Below, piece after piece: positions 23,784-33,175 of a DNA stretch of 64,000 nucleotides; the first letter of the stretch is position 1, and each line of letters starts with the position of its first letter. The stretch lies in contig OY726579.1 of NCBI GenBank assembly GCA_963383645.1, forward strand, positions 645,001 through 709,000, written 5' to 3'. This stretch comes from Muscardinus avellanarius (taxonomy: Eukaryota > Chordata > Mammalia > Rodentia > Gliridae). The position numbers were made by a program, and so were the translations under genes. The notes beneath the pieces are model-generated. The model was given only the letters and a program-made list of their open reading frames with translations, was not told the origin of the DNA and did not search any database.

Positions 23784-25544
23784 CAAATAAATAAATAAAT
23801 AAACCTGCAATCCTCCTGTCTGTGCCTCACACGTACTGAGATAACAAACACGCACTGCCATGCCTGGCTCTTTTTTTATTTTGTTTTTGTGGAGGGCATC
23901 ACTCAGTAGCTGAGGCTGGCCTTGAACCTGTGATTGTCCTGTCTCAGCCTCCCAAGTACTGGGATTATAAGAGTGTACCACCATACTCAACGGAACCCCC
24001 AAATTTTAAGAATTGGCACCAGTCGAAAAGATTAACGCCTTCACAAAGTCATACAGTGGTACCTGTGAATATCAGTCATGGTGTGGTTTCTAAGGATGCT
24101 CTATGTCCCTGTTGAGGTTGACAGTGGAACAAAAGTGATCTAGCATGACAAGCCCCTTTGCCTTTGCCTAAGCAGCACCCCTCCATGTTCCTAATTCACA
24201 CCTCAACTGAGGGTGGCCGAGGGCTGTATTTCCTACCTGACACCAGATGCAGGCACCAACAGTTGAGACAGCGCCAAGGCCTTGTGGAGTGGAGGAGGGC
24301 CAACCCGGTATGGCAGGGAACATGGACAGAACCTCCTATGCAGGACGAAAAGGAGACCAAAGGCCAGGGTCTTCCCAGGTCTCTTTGCTCTTGGACCAGC
24401 TGGATTTGAGTCTGAGTTCTGATGACTTCCTGGAAATGTGCCGGGGGTGGGGCTGGAGGGACCTCTCTATCAGACTTCATTCATAAACTGTGGCTGTTGT
24501 AAAGATCAAGTCAGACAGCATGCAGGGAAATGTCTGGTAAAGCAGACTATACCGTGAAATAAAAAGGATTAGGCTGGGCGTGGTGGCACATGCTTGTGAT
24601 CTCAATATTGGGAGGTTAAGACAGAAGGCTGGCAGGTTCGAGGCCAGCCTCAGAAAGTAGTGAGAGCCCAGCCAGCCCTGCCCTGTACTTTTTTTTTTTT
24701 TTTTCCCAGTACTGGGGATGGAACCCAGGGGCTTTCTACCTCCAAGCTACACACCCAGCCCTATTTTTTTTATTCTTTATTTTGGAACAGGGTCTCGCTG
24801 AGTTGCAAAGGGCCTCATTAAGTAGTAACTGAGGCTGTCCGAGAACCGTGATCCTCCTGTCTCAGCTTCCCAAATGCTGGGATGACAAGCGTGCGCCACC
24901 ATGCTCAGCTTGCCCTATACTTTTTATTCCTCCTCTGCTACTTCTGAGGTTAGGAATCAAAAACTACAGTGCAGGGCTCACTGGGAACCTGGAACAAAAG
25001 GAAGGGTGGGGAGGCGTGGGGCTGCAAAGGAGACTCACCAGCCAAACTCTTGTCCTGGAGGCACAGGCAGCAGAAAGAAAGGAGGAGCATTATTAGATGG
25101 CACCCTCCCTTGGCGGCACCCTCCCTCAGCAGCACCGTCCCTTGGCGGCACCGTCCCTTGGCGGCACCCTCCCTCCGCGGCACCCTCCCTCCGCGGCACC
25201 CTCTCTGCGCACTTTGCCCCCACCGTCCAGTTCTGAGGCCCATTGCTAAGAGCCCACCTACTCTAGTCCTTTTCTTCCAGCGCCAGTCTGCCCTAGCCCT
25301 TCCTCCCTTTGAGACTTGGTAGAGGGCACTCTGCAGCTGGCATCGGGCACAGGGACTAGGGAGGCAGGGATGATGGGCAGGGGATTGGGAGCTTTTCCTA
25401 GCAGCGGCACCTTACCATGCCAGAGGCCGCTAGACAGCGGATGAGCCAGCGAGGAAGGCAGGGCCTGTGGATTCCAGCAGAGGTAGAGAGGCCGCTGAAC
25501 AGCAGGAGAGGCAGGAGCAGGGCTGCTGGTCTGGGGCTCCCCAT
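9443..25544 (-). CDS. IL17RE: IL17RE, interleukin-17 receptor E (complete, 15 coding exons)
   Basis: Type I membrane receptor for IL-17C, signalling with IL17RA in epithelial defence. Coding exons on the minus strand: 25416-25544, 24237-24399 (acceptor uncertain), 21420-21517, 21027-21186, 20788-20927, 17824-17892, 16991-17057, 15987-16162, 15862-15909, 15738-15783, 15471-15607, 12886-12954, 11479-11530, 11304-11402 and 9443-10017. Phases join to about 675 codons; human, from memory, has 667. Order: signal peptide MGSPRPAALLLPLLL, cysteine-rich ectodomain, membrane segment (TLAVLAIATLLGVVLVL) near residue 465, and a cytoplasmic SEFIR domain (VLLLHAADSEAQRRLVGAL ... VIVDLWEG). The SEFIR part lacks two short stretches present in human, and the C terminus runs 24 residues past the human end. 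The call rests on many exons of near-identity to human IL17RE and on neighbouring IL17RC and JAGN1. Confidence 0.96.
9446..9517 (-). other. IL17RE C-terminal extension codons
   Basis: The human protein (from memory) stops right after the sequence aligned with LASPG. Here the aligned stop position reads CCA, and the frame continues 24 codons (PTERHRGLRGLCPQP...) to TGA at 9443-9445. Confidence 0.6.
10125..10960 (-). repeat. Reverse SINE cluster in the last IL17RE intron
   Basis: A CT/T-rich tail (10130-10170), then several reverse SINEs to 10960, some only halves. 10961-11303 is unique intron sequence. Confidence 0.8.
11304..11402 (-). CDS. IL17RE: IL17RE coding exon 14 (transmembrane)
   Basis: 99 nt, acceptor gactcag, donor gtaagc. 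It encodes SHRRLGLVTLAVLAIATLL, then GVVLVLTCRRLLP: a single hydrophobic membrane helix followed by a basic stop-transfer CRR. A nearer AG (inside ctcacag) would break the phase. Confidence 0.94.
11479..11530 (-). CDS. IL17RE: IL17RE coding exon 13
   Basis: 52 nt, acceptor gccctcag, donor gtgagt. It encodes VWRSDVQFARKHLLCPD, the juxtamembrane end of the ectodomain. Confidence 0.95.
11720..12290 (+). repeat. Forward SINEs with (TAAA)n and (AC)n
   Basis: Two forward SINEs with tails expanded to (AAAT)n at 11929-11962 and (AC)n at about 12022-12064. Confidence 0.85.
12335..12755 (-). repeat. Reverse SINEs
   Basis: Two reverse ID/B1 units ending about 130 bp before IL17RE exon 12. Confidence 0.82.
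12886..12954 (-). CDS. IL17RE: IL17RE coding exon 12
   Basis: 69 nt in phase 0, acceptor cctacag, donor gtaagg. It encodes NQGSGPVTLDLIIPFLKPGG, then CVL, matching human PVSLDLIIPFLRPGCCVL. Confidence 0.95.
13180..14100. repeat. Mixed-orientation SINE cluster and (AC)n
   Basis: Forward SINEs at 13180-13545, a reverse one at 13560-13780, ID-type halves in forward orientation at 13800-13945, and (AC)n at 14052-14096. 14100-14540 is unique intron sequence with no exon recognised. Confidence 0.8.
14540..15335 (-). repeat. Reverse SINE cluster
   Basis: Four reverse copies, including a short-type one at about 14785-14968. All lie in IL17RE intron 11. Confidence 0.85.
15389..15455. repeat. 33-bp tandem duplication beside the IL17RE exon 11 donor
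   Basis: Two near-perfect copies containing GTCTGTGTCACTGAGGTGAC follow each other, ending 15 bp from the exon 11 donor. Confidence 0.9.
15471..15607 (-). CDS. IL17RE: IL17RE coding exon 11
   Basis: 137 nt, acceptor ggaaacag, donor gtacgt. It encodes SLASWNVSTDMQAQQLVL, then HFSSKMQASFSAAWS and VYSVSQ. It is a few residues shorter than human between AAWS and VYTVSQ. Confidence 0.94.
15738..15783 (-). CDS. IL17RE: IL17RE coding exon 10
   Basis: 46 nt, acceptor cctcctcag, donor gtgagt. It encodes FSFENSSHVECPHHS, ending in phase 1. Contains the glycosylation motif NSS. Confidence 0.94.
15862..15909 (-). CDS. IL17RE: IL17RE coding exon 9
   Basis: 48 nt, acceptor accacag, donor gtaaca. It encodes WYMLEKVDLHPQLCFK, one residue different from human as recalled. 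Confidence 0.95.
15987..16162 (-). CDS. IL17RE: IL17RE coding exon 8
   Basis: 176 nt, acceptor gcccag, donor gtgagg. It encodes ASELWKSAHFTDHSQHSQ, then MVMALTLRCPLKPEASLCQR and DLPNATARESEG, including an N-glycosylation site (NAT). Confidence 0.96.
16440..16780 (-). repeat. (GT)n/(GA)n microsatellite and reverse SINEs
   Basis: (GT)n at 16450-16491 and GA repeats to about 16513, then ID halves and a reverse SINE ending near 16772. Flanking 16163-16440 and 16780-16990 are unique intron sequence. Confidence 0.85.
16991..17057 (-). CDS. IL17RE: IL17RE coding exon 7
   Basis: 67 nt, acceptor ctctccag, donor gtgagt. It encodes ASYLQEDTVRRKKCPFQSQP, then DT, the conserved ASYLQEDTVRRKKCPFQ block. 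Confidence 0.96.
17058..17823. other. Unique IL17RE intron sequence
   Basis: Non-repetitive, GC-moderate intron between exons 6 and 7. Long open frames here have no recognisable similarity. Confidence 0.5.
17824..17892 (-). CDS. IL17RE: IL17RE coding exon 6
   Basis: 69 nt in phase 0, acceptor atcaacag, donor gtaagc. It encodes IILSGGQTADLLYEFLLPCL, then CIE, matching human VSGGHTVELPYEFLLPCLCIE. Confidence 0.94.
17908..18350 (+). repeat. Forward SINEs
   Basis: Two forward copies (17912 and 18148 starts) with CA- and A-rich tails. Confidence 0.85.
18541..18985 (-). repeat. Reverse SINEs incl. short-type copy
   Basis: Short-type copy at 18572-18765 with a T-run tail, followed by a long-type copy to 18985. 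18985-19380 is unique. Confidence 0.87.
19380..20745 (-). repeat. CT-rich repeat and reverse SINE cluster
   Basis: (CTTT/CCTT)n at about 19400-19500, a short-type copy at 19635-19812, then five long-type copies. 20640-20745 resembles an old B1 monomer. Confidence 0.82.
20788..20927 (-). CDS. IL17RE: IL17RE coding exon 5
   Basis: 140 nt, acceptor ctcctcag, donor gtatgc. It encodes PEFTFDFLPEARAIRVTI, then GPEVSVRLCHQWTLECEELS, strongly conserved with human. Confidence 0.96.
21027..21186 (-). CDS. IL17RE: IL17RE coding exon 4
   Basis: 160 nt, acceptor cttacag, donor gtatgc. It encodes LSEKSRHIFTASLDLSHKGL, then RSKRTQPLDPEAVEGLHGSG, matching the human SHKGLRSKRTQPSDPE core. Confidence 0.93.
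21420..21517 (-). CDS. IL17RE: IL17RE coding exon 3
   Basis: 98 nt, acceptor tgtgcag, donor gtaccg. It encodes RQQTWLHLLLQKPKETDKL, then TFPWRPRVPASSQ. It is weakly but recognisably similar to the human LVQKSKKS...RRHKMPAPAQ segment, and both phases fit. Confidence 0.82.
21600..22560 (-). repeat. Reverse SINE cluster in IL17RE intron 2
   Basis: Five reverse units, including one with a G-run tail near 21700. Confidence 0.83.
22650..23995. repeat. SINE cluster, both orientations
   Basis: Forward copies at 22650-23275. A reverse copy at about 23395-23540 is interrupted by a forward SINE at 23548-23800 with an (AAAT)n tail, and resumes at about 23804-23995. This is a nested insertion that gives relative ages. 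Confidence 0.75.
24237..24399 (-). CDS. IL17RE: IL17RE coding exon 2 (acceptor uncertain)
   Basis: The donor (TCAG|gtagga) and the sequence GGSVHVPCHTGLALLHSTRP ... CWCLHLVSG match human IL17RE. The 5' border is unclear. Acceptor atccag at 24400-24401 keeps the frame with exon 1 but has a poor pyrimidine tract and adds residues unlike human. A better-looking acceptor, gcatag at 24336-24337, would shift the frame. The in-frame choice is listed. Confidence 0.65.
24560..24910. repeat. Forward SINE half and reverse SINE
   Basis: Forward left half at 24569-24690, then a reverse SINE at 24690-24910. Confidence 0.8.
25097..25210. repeat. 16-bp tandem repeat in IL17RE intron 1 (about 7 copies)
   Basis: Variants of GCGGCACCCTCCCTYN recur seven times. 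The minus (transcribed) strand is rich in AGGGAGGGTGCC, that is, short G runs. Confidence 0.9.
25416..25544 (-). CDS. IL17RE: IL17RE coding exon 1 (signal peptide)
   Basis: 43 codons, ATG at 25542-25544, donor gtaagg, ending in phase 0. It starts MGSPRPAALLLPLLLFSGLS, a hydrophobic signal peptide aligned with the human start. Confidence 0.9.
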
Positions 25545-25920
25545 GGGCTTCTGTGGGATCTGTGAACCCAGAACATGGCTTTGTGGCCGGAAGGTGGGTG
25601 ACAGAGCTGGCTGTACACCGGCAGGGCGTGTACATGGTGCCAGCCGGAGCCCTCCCCTGGCCTGGCACTGCCCGGCCCTGCCCTACCCCAAAGCTCCTCC
25701 TAGATCCCAACCAGCAGGCCAAGCCACATTCCTGCTCCAGGCAGAAGGAACGAGGGTTACCTGTTCTCTGGCAAACCCTTCTACTTCATCTAAAAGACCA
25801 GGGGTTCTTGCTGTAGCAGAGAAATAACAGGAAAGGGGCCAATACCAGGTTGGGGAGGGGTGCACCCATATCTTAGCCCCTCCCACTCCTGAAACACCCT
25901 GCAGGTCTGTCCATTAATGT
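25545..25920 (-). promoter_or_regulatory. IL17RE upstream region
   Basis: Non-repetitive sequence just upstream of the IL17RE start codon that should hold the 5' UTR and promoter. No TATA box is obvious. Its upstream half (from 25805) was copied, together with the following SINE, to about 27968-28213. Confidence 0.4.
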
Positions 25921-25924
25921 GCTC

Positions 25925-26140
25925 TCTAGAGCCGGTGGTGTGGAGGCGAACGCTTGTAATCCCAGCATTTGGAAGGCTGAGAGAGGAGGATCCAGGTTCG
26001 TGGCCAGCCTCAGCTACTTAGTGGGACCGTTTGCAACTCAGTGAGACCCTGTTTCAAAATTAAAAATAGGGGTGGGGGTGTAGCTCGGAGGTAGAATGCC
26101 CCTGGGTTCCATCCCCAATGCCACACACACACAAATAAGC
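25925..26140 (+). repeat. Forward SINE (source of the copy near 28.1 kb)
   Basis: Full SINE with a CA tail. Its left half and the 120 bp upstream were copied to 27968-28213. 26140-26720 is unique sequence with no exon recognised. Confidence 0.85.
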
Positions 26141-26719
26141 CAGTATCAGTATCTCACTTAGAACTACTGCACACTGGGTGCTGAAGACACAGATGCGAGT
26201 GACAAACCACTTAGTGTTGAGTTAAACAAGAGAAAAAGCACTTTTTAATATTCACACCTCACACGGCCTAATCCATGGCATGGCAACTCTCAGACGGCCA
26301 AGCATTCTCTTGTCCTCTCTCTCCCTCCCCTTCAACTCATCCCAATTCTTTTGTGCAAGAAGGTCCATGTCAAAGGGGTCTCTGGCTTCAAGGATGCACC
26401 AATCACTACAGCCTGCTCAGGAGGAGCTGAACGCCCAGCCTGGGGAGAGGGAGCAGGCCCACACACTGACCTGGTTTCCTGTGGTTTCCGGCACAGGAGA
26501 AAGGCTGACAAGGTTCCAGTCTTTGTGGGGACCCTCCCCATCTTCCCACAGCTTCCTCCCCTCCCCGCCCCGTGGAGCACTAGAGCTGTGTCAGCCCGCA
26601 CCTTGGTGACGCCCACGGTGGAAGGAAAGTTTGGGGCACACTCAGTAAGTCAAGGCATCTGGAGATGGCTACTGTCCCTCTGCGGCTCAATCCTGGAACC
26701 CTTCAATAGCTTATCCACT

Positions 26720-26752
<33 letters not shown>

Positions 26753-27670
26753 AGGTCTGGGGATGGAACCCAGGGGCATTTGACCTCCGAGCTACACTCC
26801 CTGCCCAACTTTTTATTCTTTATTTTGCAACACGGTCTAAGTTACAGAGGACCTCACTAAATACCCGAGGCTGTCTGCGAACCGCAATCTTCTGGTCTCA
26901 GCCTCCCAAATGCTGGGATTACAAGCGTGTGCCACCACACCCAGCTCTTTTGGGCCAATTCTATTCCTAAATCTTCAGATCCACTGTCTGAAGGCCCTGT
27001 CCTAACTCACTCACCCACCCTTCCTTCCTTCCTTCCTTATTGGTGTATTGGTACTGGGGATTGAAGCCAGGGGCATTTGACCTCCGAGGTATGTATACCT
27101 CCACCTTTTTTTTTGTGTGTGTGTGTGTGTGTGTGTGGTACTGGGGATAGAACCCAGGAGCATTCTACTTCTGAGCCCCTCCAGCCCTATTTTTTATTCT
27201 TTATTTTTGAAACAGGGTCTCACTGAGTTGCAAAGGGCCTCACTAAGTTGCTGAGACTGTCCATGATTCAACCACAATCCTCCTGTTTCAGCTGGGATTA
27301 CAAATGTGCACCACCATGCCCATTGAGCCTGTTTTTTGTTTTGTTTTGTTATGTTTGCGGTGGTGGGGATGGAACCCAGGGACATTCAACCTCCCAGCTA
27401 TACCCTCAGCTCTATTTTTTATTCCTTATTTTTAAACAGGGTCTCACCGAGTTGCAAAGGACCTCACTAAGTAGCTGAGGCCTTGAACTGTGATCCTCCT
27501 GTCTCAGCCTTCCAAATACTAGGGTTACAAGTGTGTGACACCATGCCTGGCCTGCCTTTTTGTTTTGAAACAGGGTTTTACTAGATTGCTGAAACTGGTC
27601 TTGAACCTGTGATCTTCCTGTCTCTGTCTCCCAAATACTGGGATTACAGGCATGTGTCACCGTGTCTAGC
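26720..27670 (-). repeat. Reverse SINE cluster
   Basis: Reverse copies at 26725-26945 and several at 27030-27670, with (GT)n at about 27115-27138. Confidence 0.83.
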
Positions 27671-27705
27671 TTCCTTTGACTTCTGAGTTAATTAAAAGAT
27701 AATGA

Positions 27706-28727
27706 TTAGCCGGGCGTGGTGGCACACACTTGTAATCCCAGCGCTTGGGAGGCCGAGACAGGAGGATCCCGCTGGTTCAAAGCCAGCCTCACTAGTTTAA
27801 GAGACCCTGTTTCAGCCTGGTGTGGTGGCGCATGCTTGTAATCCCAGTATGTGGGAGACTGACACAGGAGGACTGCACAAGTTCGAAGCCAGCCTCAGCT
27901 ACTGAGTGAGCTCTCAGCAACTTAGTGAGACCCTGTTTCCAAATAAAAATAGAATTATTAAAAAGTATTCTTGCTGTAGCAGAGAAATAACAGGAAAGGG
28001 GCCAATACCAGGTTGGGGAGGGGTGCACCCATTTCTTAGCCCCTCCCACTCCTGAAACACCCTGCAGGTCTGTCCATTAATATGCTCTCTACAGCTGGGT
28101 GGTGTGGAGGTGCACGCTTGTAATCCCAGCATTTGGGAGGCTGAGAGAGGAGGATCCAGGTTCGTGGCCAGCCTCAGTTACTTAGTGGGATCCTTTGCAA
28201 CTCAGTGAGACCTGTGAGACTCAGTGAGACTAAAAAAATAGAATTATTGTTTTCATTTCATAAAGAGAGAAAATAGGTCTGAGAGCCCGGAGGTAGAAAG
28301 CCTCTGGGTTCCATTTCCAGCACCACATAAAGAGAGACCCTCTTTCCAAATAAAAAAAAAAACAGGTCTGGGAGTGTAGCCCAGAGGTAGAAGGGTTTCC
28401 AGGAACCTCAGTACCACCAAAAAAAAAAAAAAAAAAAAAGATAATAAGATAATGATTAGCAGTGAGGCCCTCTGCAACTTAGTGAGACCTTGTTTCCAAA
28501 TAAATAAAAAATAAATAAAATAGGGCTGGGGGTGTAGCTCAAAGGTAGAATGCCCCTGGGTTCAATTCCTAGTACTGAAAATAAAATAAAATAGTCAGTC
28601 TTGGGATATAGCTCAGAGGTAGAATGCCCCTGGGTTTAATTCCTATTACTAAAAAAAAAAAAAAAGAAAGAAAGAAAGAAAAGAATATAATAGAACTGGA
28701 GATAGAACGCTCCTGGGTTCCATGACC

Positions 28728-28758
<31 letters not shown>

Positions 28759-28905
28759 TTAGCTGAATGTTGTGATGCACACCTGTAATCCCAGTACTTG
28801 GGAGGTTGAGACAGGAGGATCACAGGCTCAAGGCCAGCTTCAGTAATGTAGTAAGACTCTCAGCAACCTAGTGAGACCCTATTTCAGAACAAAAAGGAAA
28901 ATCAA
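27706..28905 (+). repeat. Forward SINE cluster
   Basis: Forward SINEs and ID-type halves, the patchwork insertion, a (GAAA) tail near 28670, and (CA)n at about 28733-28757. Confidence 0.8.
27945..28270 (+). mobile_element. Patchwork insertion inside a SINE
   Basis: A roughly 245-bp copy of 25805-26050 (unique sequence plus SINE left half, roughly 95% identical by eye) lies at 27968-28213. It is flanked by the 15-bp repeat AAAAATAGAATTATT at 27945-27959 and 28234-28248. The right flank continues into a 31-bp exact match to 29100-29130. Both pieces interrupt one SINE between its two halves. Confidence 0.75.
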
Positions 28906-29460
28906 AGTCTCGTACACACACACACTCCCTACCAGGTATGGTTTGCTCTCCAGTGCCTAGTGGCAGATGTCTTGATACCGGTGCTGTCGTTGAACACGTG
29001 TAAACTATGACACACTTCATCTAAGTCCTTTACCTGTTTCACATTGCACAAAGCGCTTTCAGAGTTGATCCTCTAGGCAGCTTGTTGGACAGATAAGTGA
29101 GAATTATTGTTTTCATTTCATAAAGAGAGAGAAGGAAGCAGGAAAGAGAGCACAACTCGGTCAAGGTCAAAGTCTGCAGCCCAGGGAGCTCCACTCCTGG
29201 GGGCCCTCGCAACTCAGTGCTCTCCAAACATCCTGGGCTCTCAGAACCAGCAAGGATCTCCTGACAGCTGTATCCTGGCCTTGCGGTCCATCTCTGTGGA
29301 CGAATCCTAACATTTAGAGAGAAGAAAAGGTGGTCTGACCATACTAGGGAGCATCTCCAAATTCCACGTAACTCATAGTGGTTTTCTGCTACATAAATAA
29401 GAGTTTGCTAAAGCTGGAGCGTGAAATCTGTCTGAAGTCTAGAACTTGCCTGTACCAAGC
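28906..29460. other. Unique sequence with MIR-like remnant
   Basis: 29030-29180 has the general look of a MIR (ATTATTGTTTTCATTTCATA, then a GGTCAAGGTC-like end). The rest is unique; no exon seen. Confidence 0.45.
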
Positions 29461-31527
29461 CTGGAGTGGGGGTGCACACCTGTAATCCTCATACTTGGGA
29501 GGTTAAGGCAGGTTCAGGATTAGTCTCAGCAACTTAGTGACACCTTCAGCAACCTAGTGAGACCTCGTTTCAAAACAAAAACGTATAGGGCTGGGGTGTT
29601 GCTTGGAGGTAGAACACCCTTGGGGTCAATTCCTACTACCAAAAAAAAAAAAAAAAAAAGACTCCTGCATCCTCTGATCTTACTCTCAAAATGAAAACAT
29701 TTACTTTTTATTCGTATATTTTTGCAATACTGGGGATGAAACCCAGGGGCATTCTACCTCCAAGTGACACCCCCAGCCCTATTTTTTTTATTCTTTATTT
29801 TGAAACAGGGTCTCACTGAGCTGCAAAGGACCTCACTAAGTAGCAGAAGCCGTCTGCAAACCGTGATCCTCCTGTCTCAGCCTCCCAAACGCTGGGATTA
29901 CAAGTATGCACCACCAGGCTCAGCTCTCAAAGTGAAAATATTTAGTTTATTGCTCCATGAACCTAGTTAAGATAGAAAAGCAGAAAAGAAATGGAGACAA
30001 GGCAAAGGAAGGGAAGGAAATTGGAGGAAGGGGGGATGAGAGAGTAGGGAGAGAGAAGGGTAAGGAGGAGGGAAAGGGGGGGGGGAAAGCATGTAGAAAA
30101 AGAATAAAGAAACAGGGTGCAGTGGGGTGATGCACACCTGCAATCCCAGCACTTGAGAGGCTGAGACAGGAGGATCAAGAGTTTGAGGCCAGTCTAAGCA
30201 ATGTGGTGAGACTCTCAGGAACTTAGAATATGTTTCAAAACAAAAAATACAGGCTGGGGGGTATAGCTCGGAGGTAGAATGCCCCTGGGCTTAATCCCCA
30301 GTATTAAAAAGGGGGGGGGGGGCGGAGAAAGAAGAAAAGAGAGAAAAGGCACTTTACATCTTATTGTCTTCTGGTTTATTTAGTGTGGAGCCTGTTGCAA
30401 AAATGACTTAAAGGCCAGGCGTGGTGGCGCACACTTGTAATCCCAGTACTCGGTAGACTGAGTCAAGAGGATCGTGGTTCGCAGAGAGCTTCAGCTACTC
30501 AGTGAGACCCTGTTTGAAAATAAAGAATAAAAAATAGGGCTGGGGTTGTAGTTCAGAGGTAGAATGCCCCTGGGTTCAATCCCCAATAAAACACACACAC
30601 ACACACCACACACACACTGGGCTTAAAGTCAAGAGCAAGAAGGTGGATTCCAGCACATCCTGGGGAAGGGGAAGGAGAAGGGGAGGGGATGAGATCACTA
30701 CTTGCTAATCTTGTGATCGGGCTCTGGGCCATGTGCTCTGTCCACTTTTTTCTCATTTTATTAGCACTATGATTTTTTAAGTCAGTCTGATAACCTAATC
30801 GTACAGACTGAAAAACACCCAAGAAGATGAGGCAACTTGTTCCAACATACACAGCTAAGAAGTAGAGAGCTAGCCAGGCATGGGGGTGCACGCCTATTGT
30901 CCCAGTACTGGGGAGAATGAGACAGGAGGATCATGGGTTTGAGACCAGCCTCAACAATTTGGCGAGACTGTCAGCAACCTAGCAAGACCCTGTTTCAAAA
31001 TATGAAAATAACTGGACGTGGTGGCGCACGCTTGTAATCCCCACGCTTGGGAGGCTGAGACAGGAGATCGCACAGGTTCGAAGCCAGCCTCAACTACTTA
31101 GGCTCTCAATAACTTAGTGAGATCATTTCCAAACAAAATATAAAATAGGTCTGGGAGTATAGCCCAGAGGTAGAAAAACCCTGGGTTCCACCACCAGTAC
31201 TGAAAAAAAAAAAAAAAGAAGAAAAGAAAAGAAAATGTGTGCTCTTATTTATTAGAAAGATCGTAGTTCACCGACAGCCCCAGCTACATAGGGAGGCTCT
31301 GTTTCAAAATTTAAAAATACTAACCGGAAGCTGGGCATGATGGCGCATGCTTGTAATCCCAGCACTTGGGAGGCTGAGACCAGAAGACTTCACAAGTTTG
31401 AAGCCTGCCTCAGATACTGAGTGATGCTCTCGGCAACTTAGTAAGACCCTGTTTCCAAATAAAGTATAAAAAATAGGTCTGGGAGTATAGCCCAGAGGTA
31501 GAAAGCCCCTGGGTTCCACCCCTAGTA

Positions 31528-31570
<43 letters not shown>

Positions 31571-32166
31571 CCGGGAACGGTGGCCCACACTTGTAATCAC
31601 AGCATTTGGGAGACTGAGACCTGAGGATCACAGTTTTCAGACAGCCTCAGCTACTTAGTGAGACCCTCTCTGAAAAATAAAGAATAGGGTAGGGGCTAAA
31701 TGGGTGATACATACATGTATGTCCACACAAGATTTTTACTCCAATATAAAAACAAAAAACAAAATAAAGAATAAAAAAAATAGGTCAGGGGATGTAACTG
31801 GGAGGTCAAATGCCCCTGGGTTCCATCTCCAGATCCATAAAAATAAAATAAAGCCAGGCGTGGTGGTGGCACATGCTGTAATCCCTGTACTTGTGAGGCT
31901 GACACAGGAGGACTGAAAGTTTGAGGATAATCTCTACAAGTAGTGAGAGCCTACCTGTTTCAAAATAAAAATAAAGCCAGGTATGGTGGCACAGGTTTAT
32001 AATCCCAGTACTTGGGACACTGAGACAAGAGGATCATAGGTTCGCAACCAGCCTCAGCTACTTAGTTAGGCCCTCTGCAACTAGTGAGACCCTGTTTCTA
32101 AATAAAGAATAAAAAATAAGACTGGGAATGTAGCTTGGAGGTAGAATGCCCCTGGGTTCAATACTC

Positions 32167-32209
<43 letters not shown>

Positions 32210-33175
32210 GTAAATTTTAAAAAAATGGAGTAGGGATTGTGGATTGGAGGTCGAATGCCCCTGGGTCCATCCCCAGACACGCAAAAAAATAAAAAATAAA
32301 AAATAAAATTAAAAAGATTAAAAAGCCCCTGGGTTCCACCCCCAGTACCACCAAATAAAATATAAAGAAAAGAAGGCTAGCCAGGCGTGGTGGCGCACGC
32401 TTGTGATCCCAGCACTTGGGAGGATGTGACAAGAGGATCACACAGGTTCCAAGCCAGCCTCAGCCTGAGTGAAGCTCTCAGCAACTCAGTGAACCCTGTT
32501 TGCTAGTATAAAATAGGTCTGGGAACTGGGCATGGTGGCGCACACCTGTAATCTCCACGCTTGGGAGGCTGAGACAGGAGGATCGCACAAGTTCAAAGCC
32601 AGCCTCAGCTACTTAGTGAGGCTCTCAGCAACTTAGTGAGATCCTGTTTCCAAATAAAGTACAAAATAGGTCTGGGAGTATAGCCCAGAGGTAGAAAGCC
32701 CCTGGGTACCACCCCCAGTACCACCAAAAAAAAAAAAAAAAGGTCTGGGAGCATAGCCCGGAGGTAGAAAAGCCCCTGGGTTCCATTCCCAGTACCACAA
32801 AAAAAAAAAAAAAAAAAAAAAAGAAAAAAGAAAAAAAGAAGAAAAAAAAGGCTAGGGGTGTAGCTCAGAGGTACAATGCCTCTGGGTTCCATCCCCAGTA
32901 CTGCAAATAAATAAGTAAACAAGAAAATAAAAAGGGCTCAGAGTATAGCTTGGAGGTAGAATGCCCCTGGGTTCCAGTCCCCCCCCCCTACAGAAAGAAG
33001 GAGCCGGACGTGGTGGCGCACGTGGGGGACAGAGACAGGAGGATCGCACAGGTTTGGCTTAAGAGACCCTGTTTCCAAATAAAAATAGAAAAAAGAGGTC
33101 TGGAGTGTAGCCCAGAGGAGATTTCCAGGAACCCCAGTACCACCAAAAAAAAAAAGAAAGAAAAGAGGAGCTGGA
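29460..33175 (+). repeat. Large, mainly forward SINE cluster
   Basis: More than ten SINEs, nearly all forward. Exceptions are a reverse copy at 29725-29925, a GGAA-rich stretch at 29980-30090, and a MIR-like remnant at 30730-30865 (TTCTCATTTTATTAGCACTA ... AAGATGAGGCAACTTG). (CA)n tails at 31529-31566 and 32170-32207. Confidence 0.8.

Noticed and set aside
24950..25243. 97-codon ORF with GRVPRREGAAKG repeats
   Set aside because: Product of the 16-bp tandem repeat in an intron.
25258..25722. 154-codon minus-strand ORF over IL17RE exon 1
   Set aside because: Different frame from the conserved signal-peptide exon; it has no similarity of its own.
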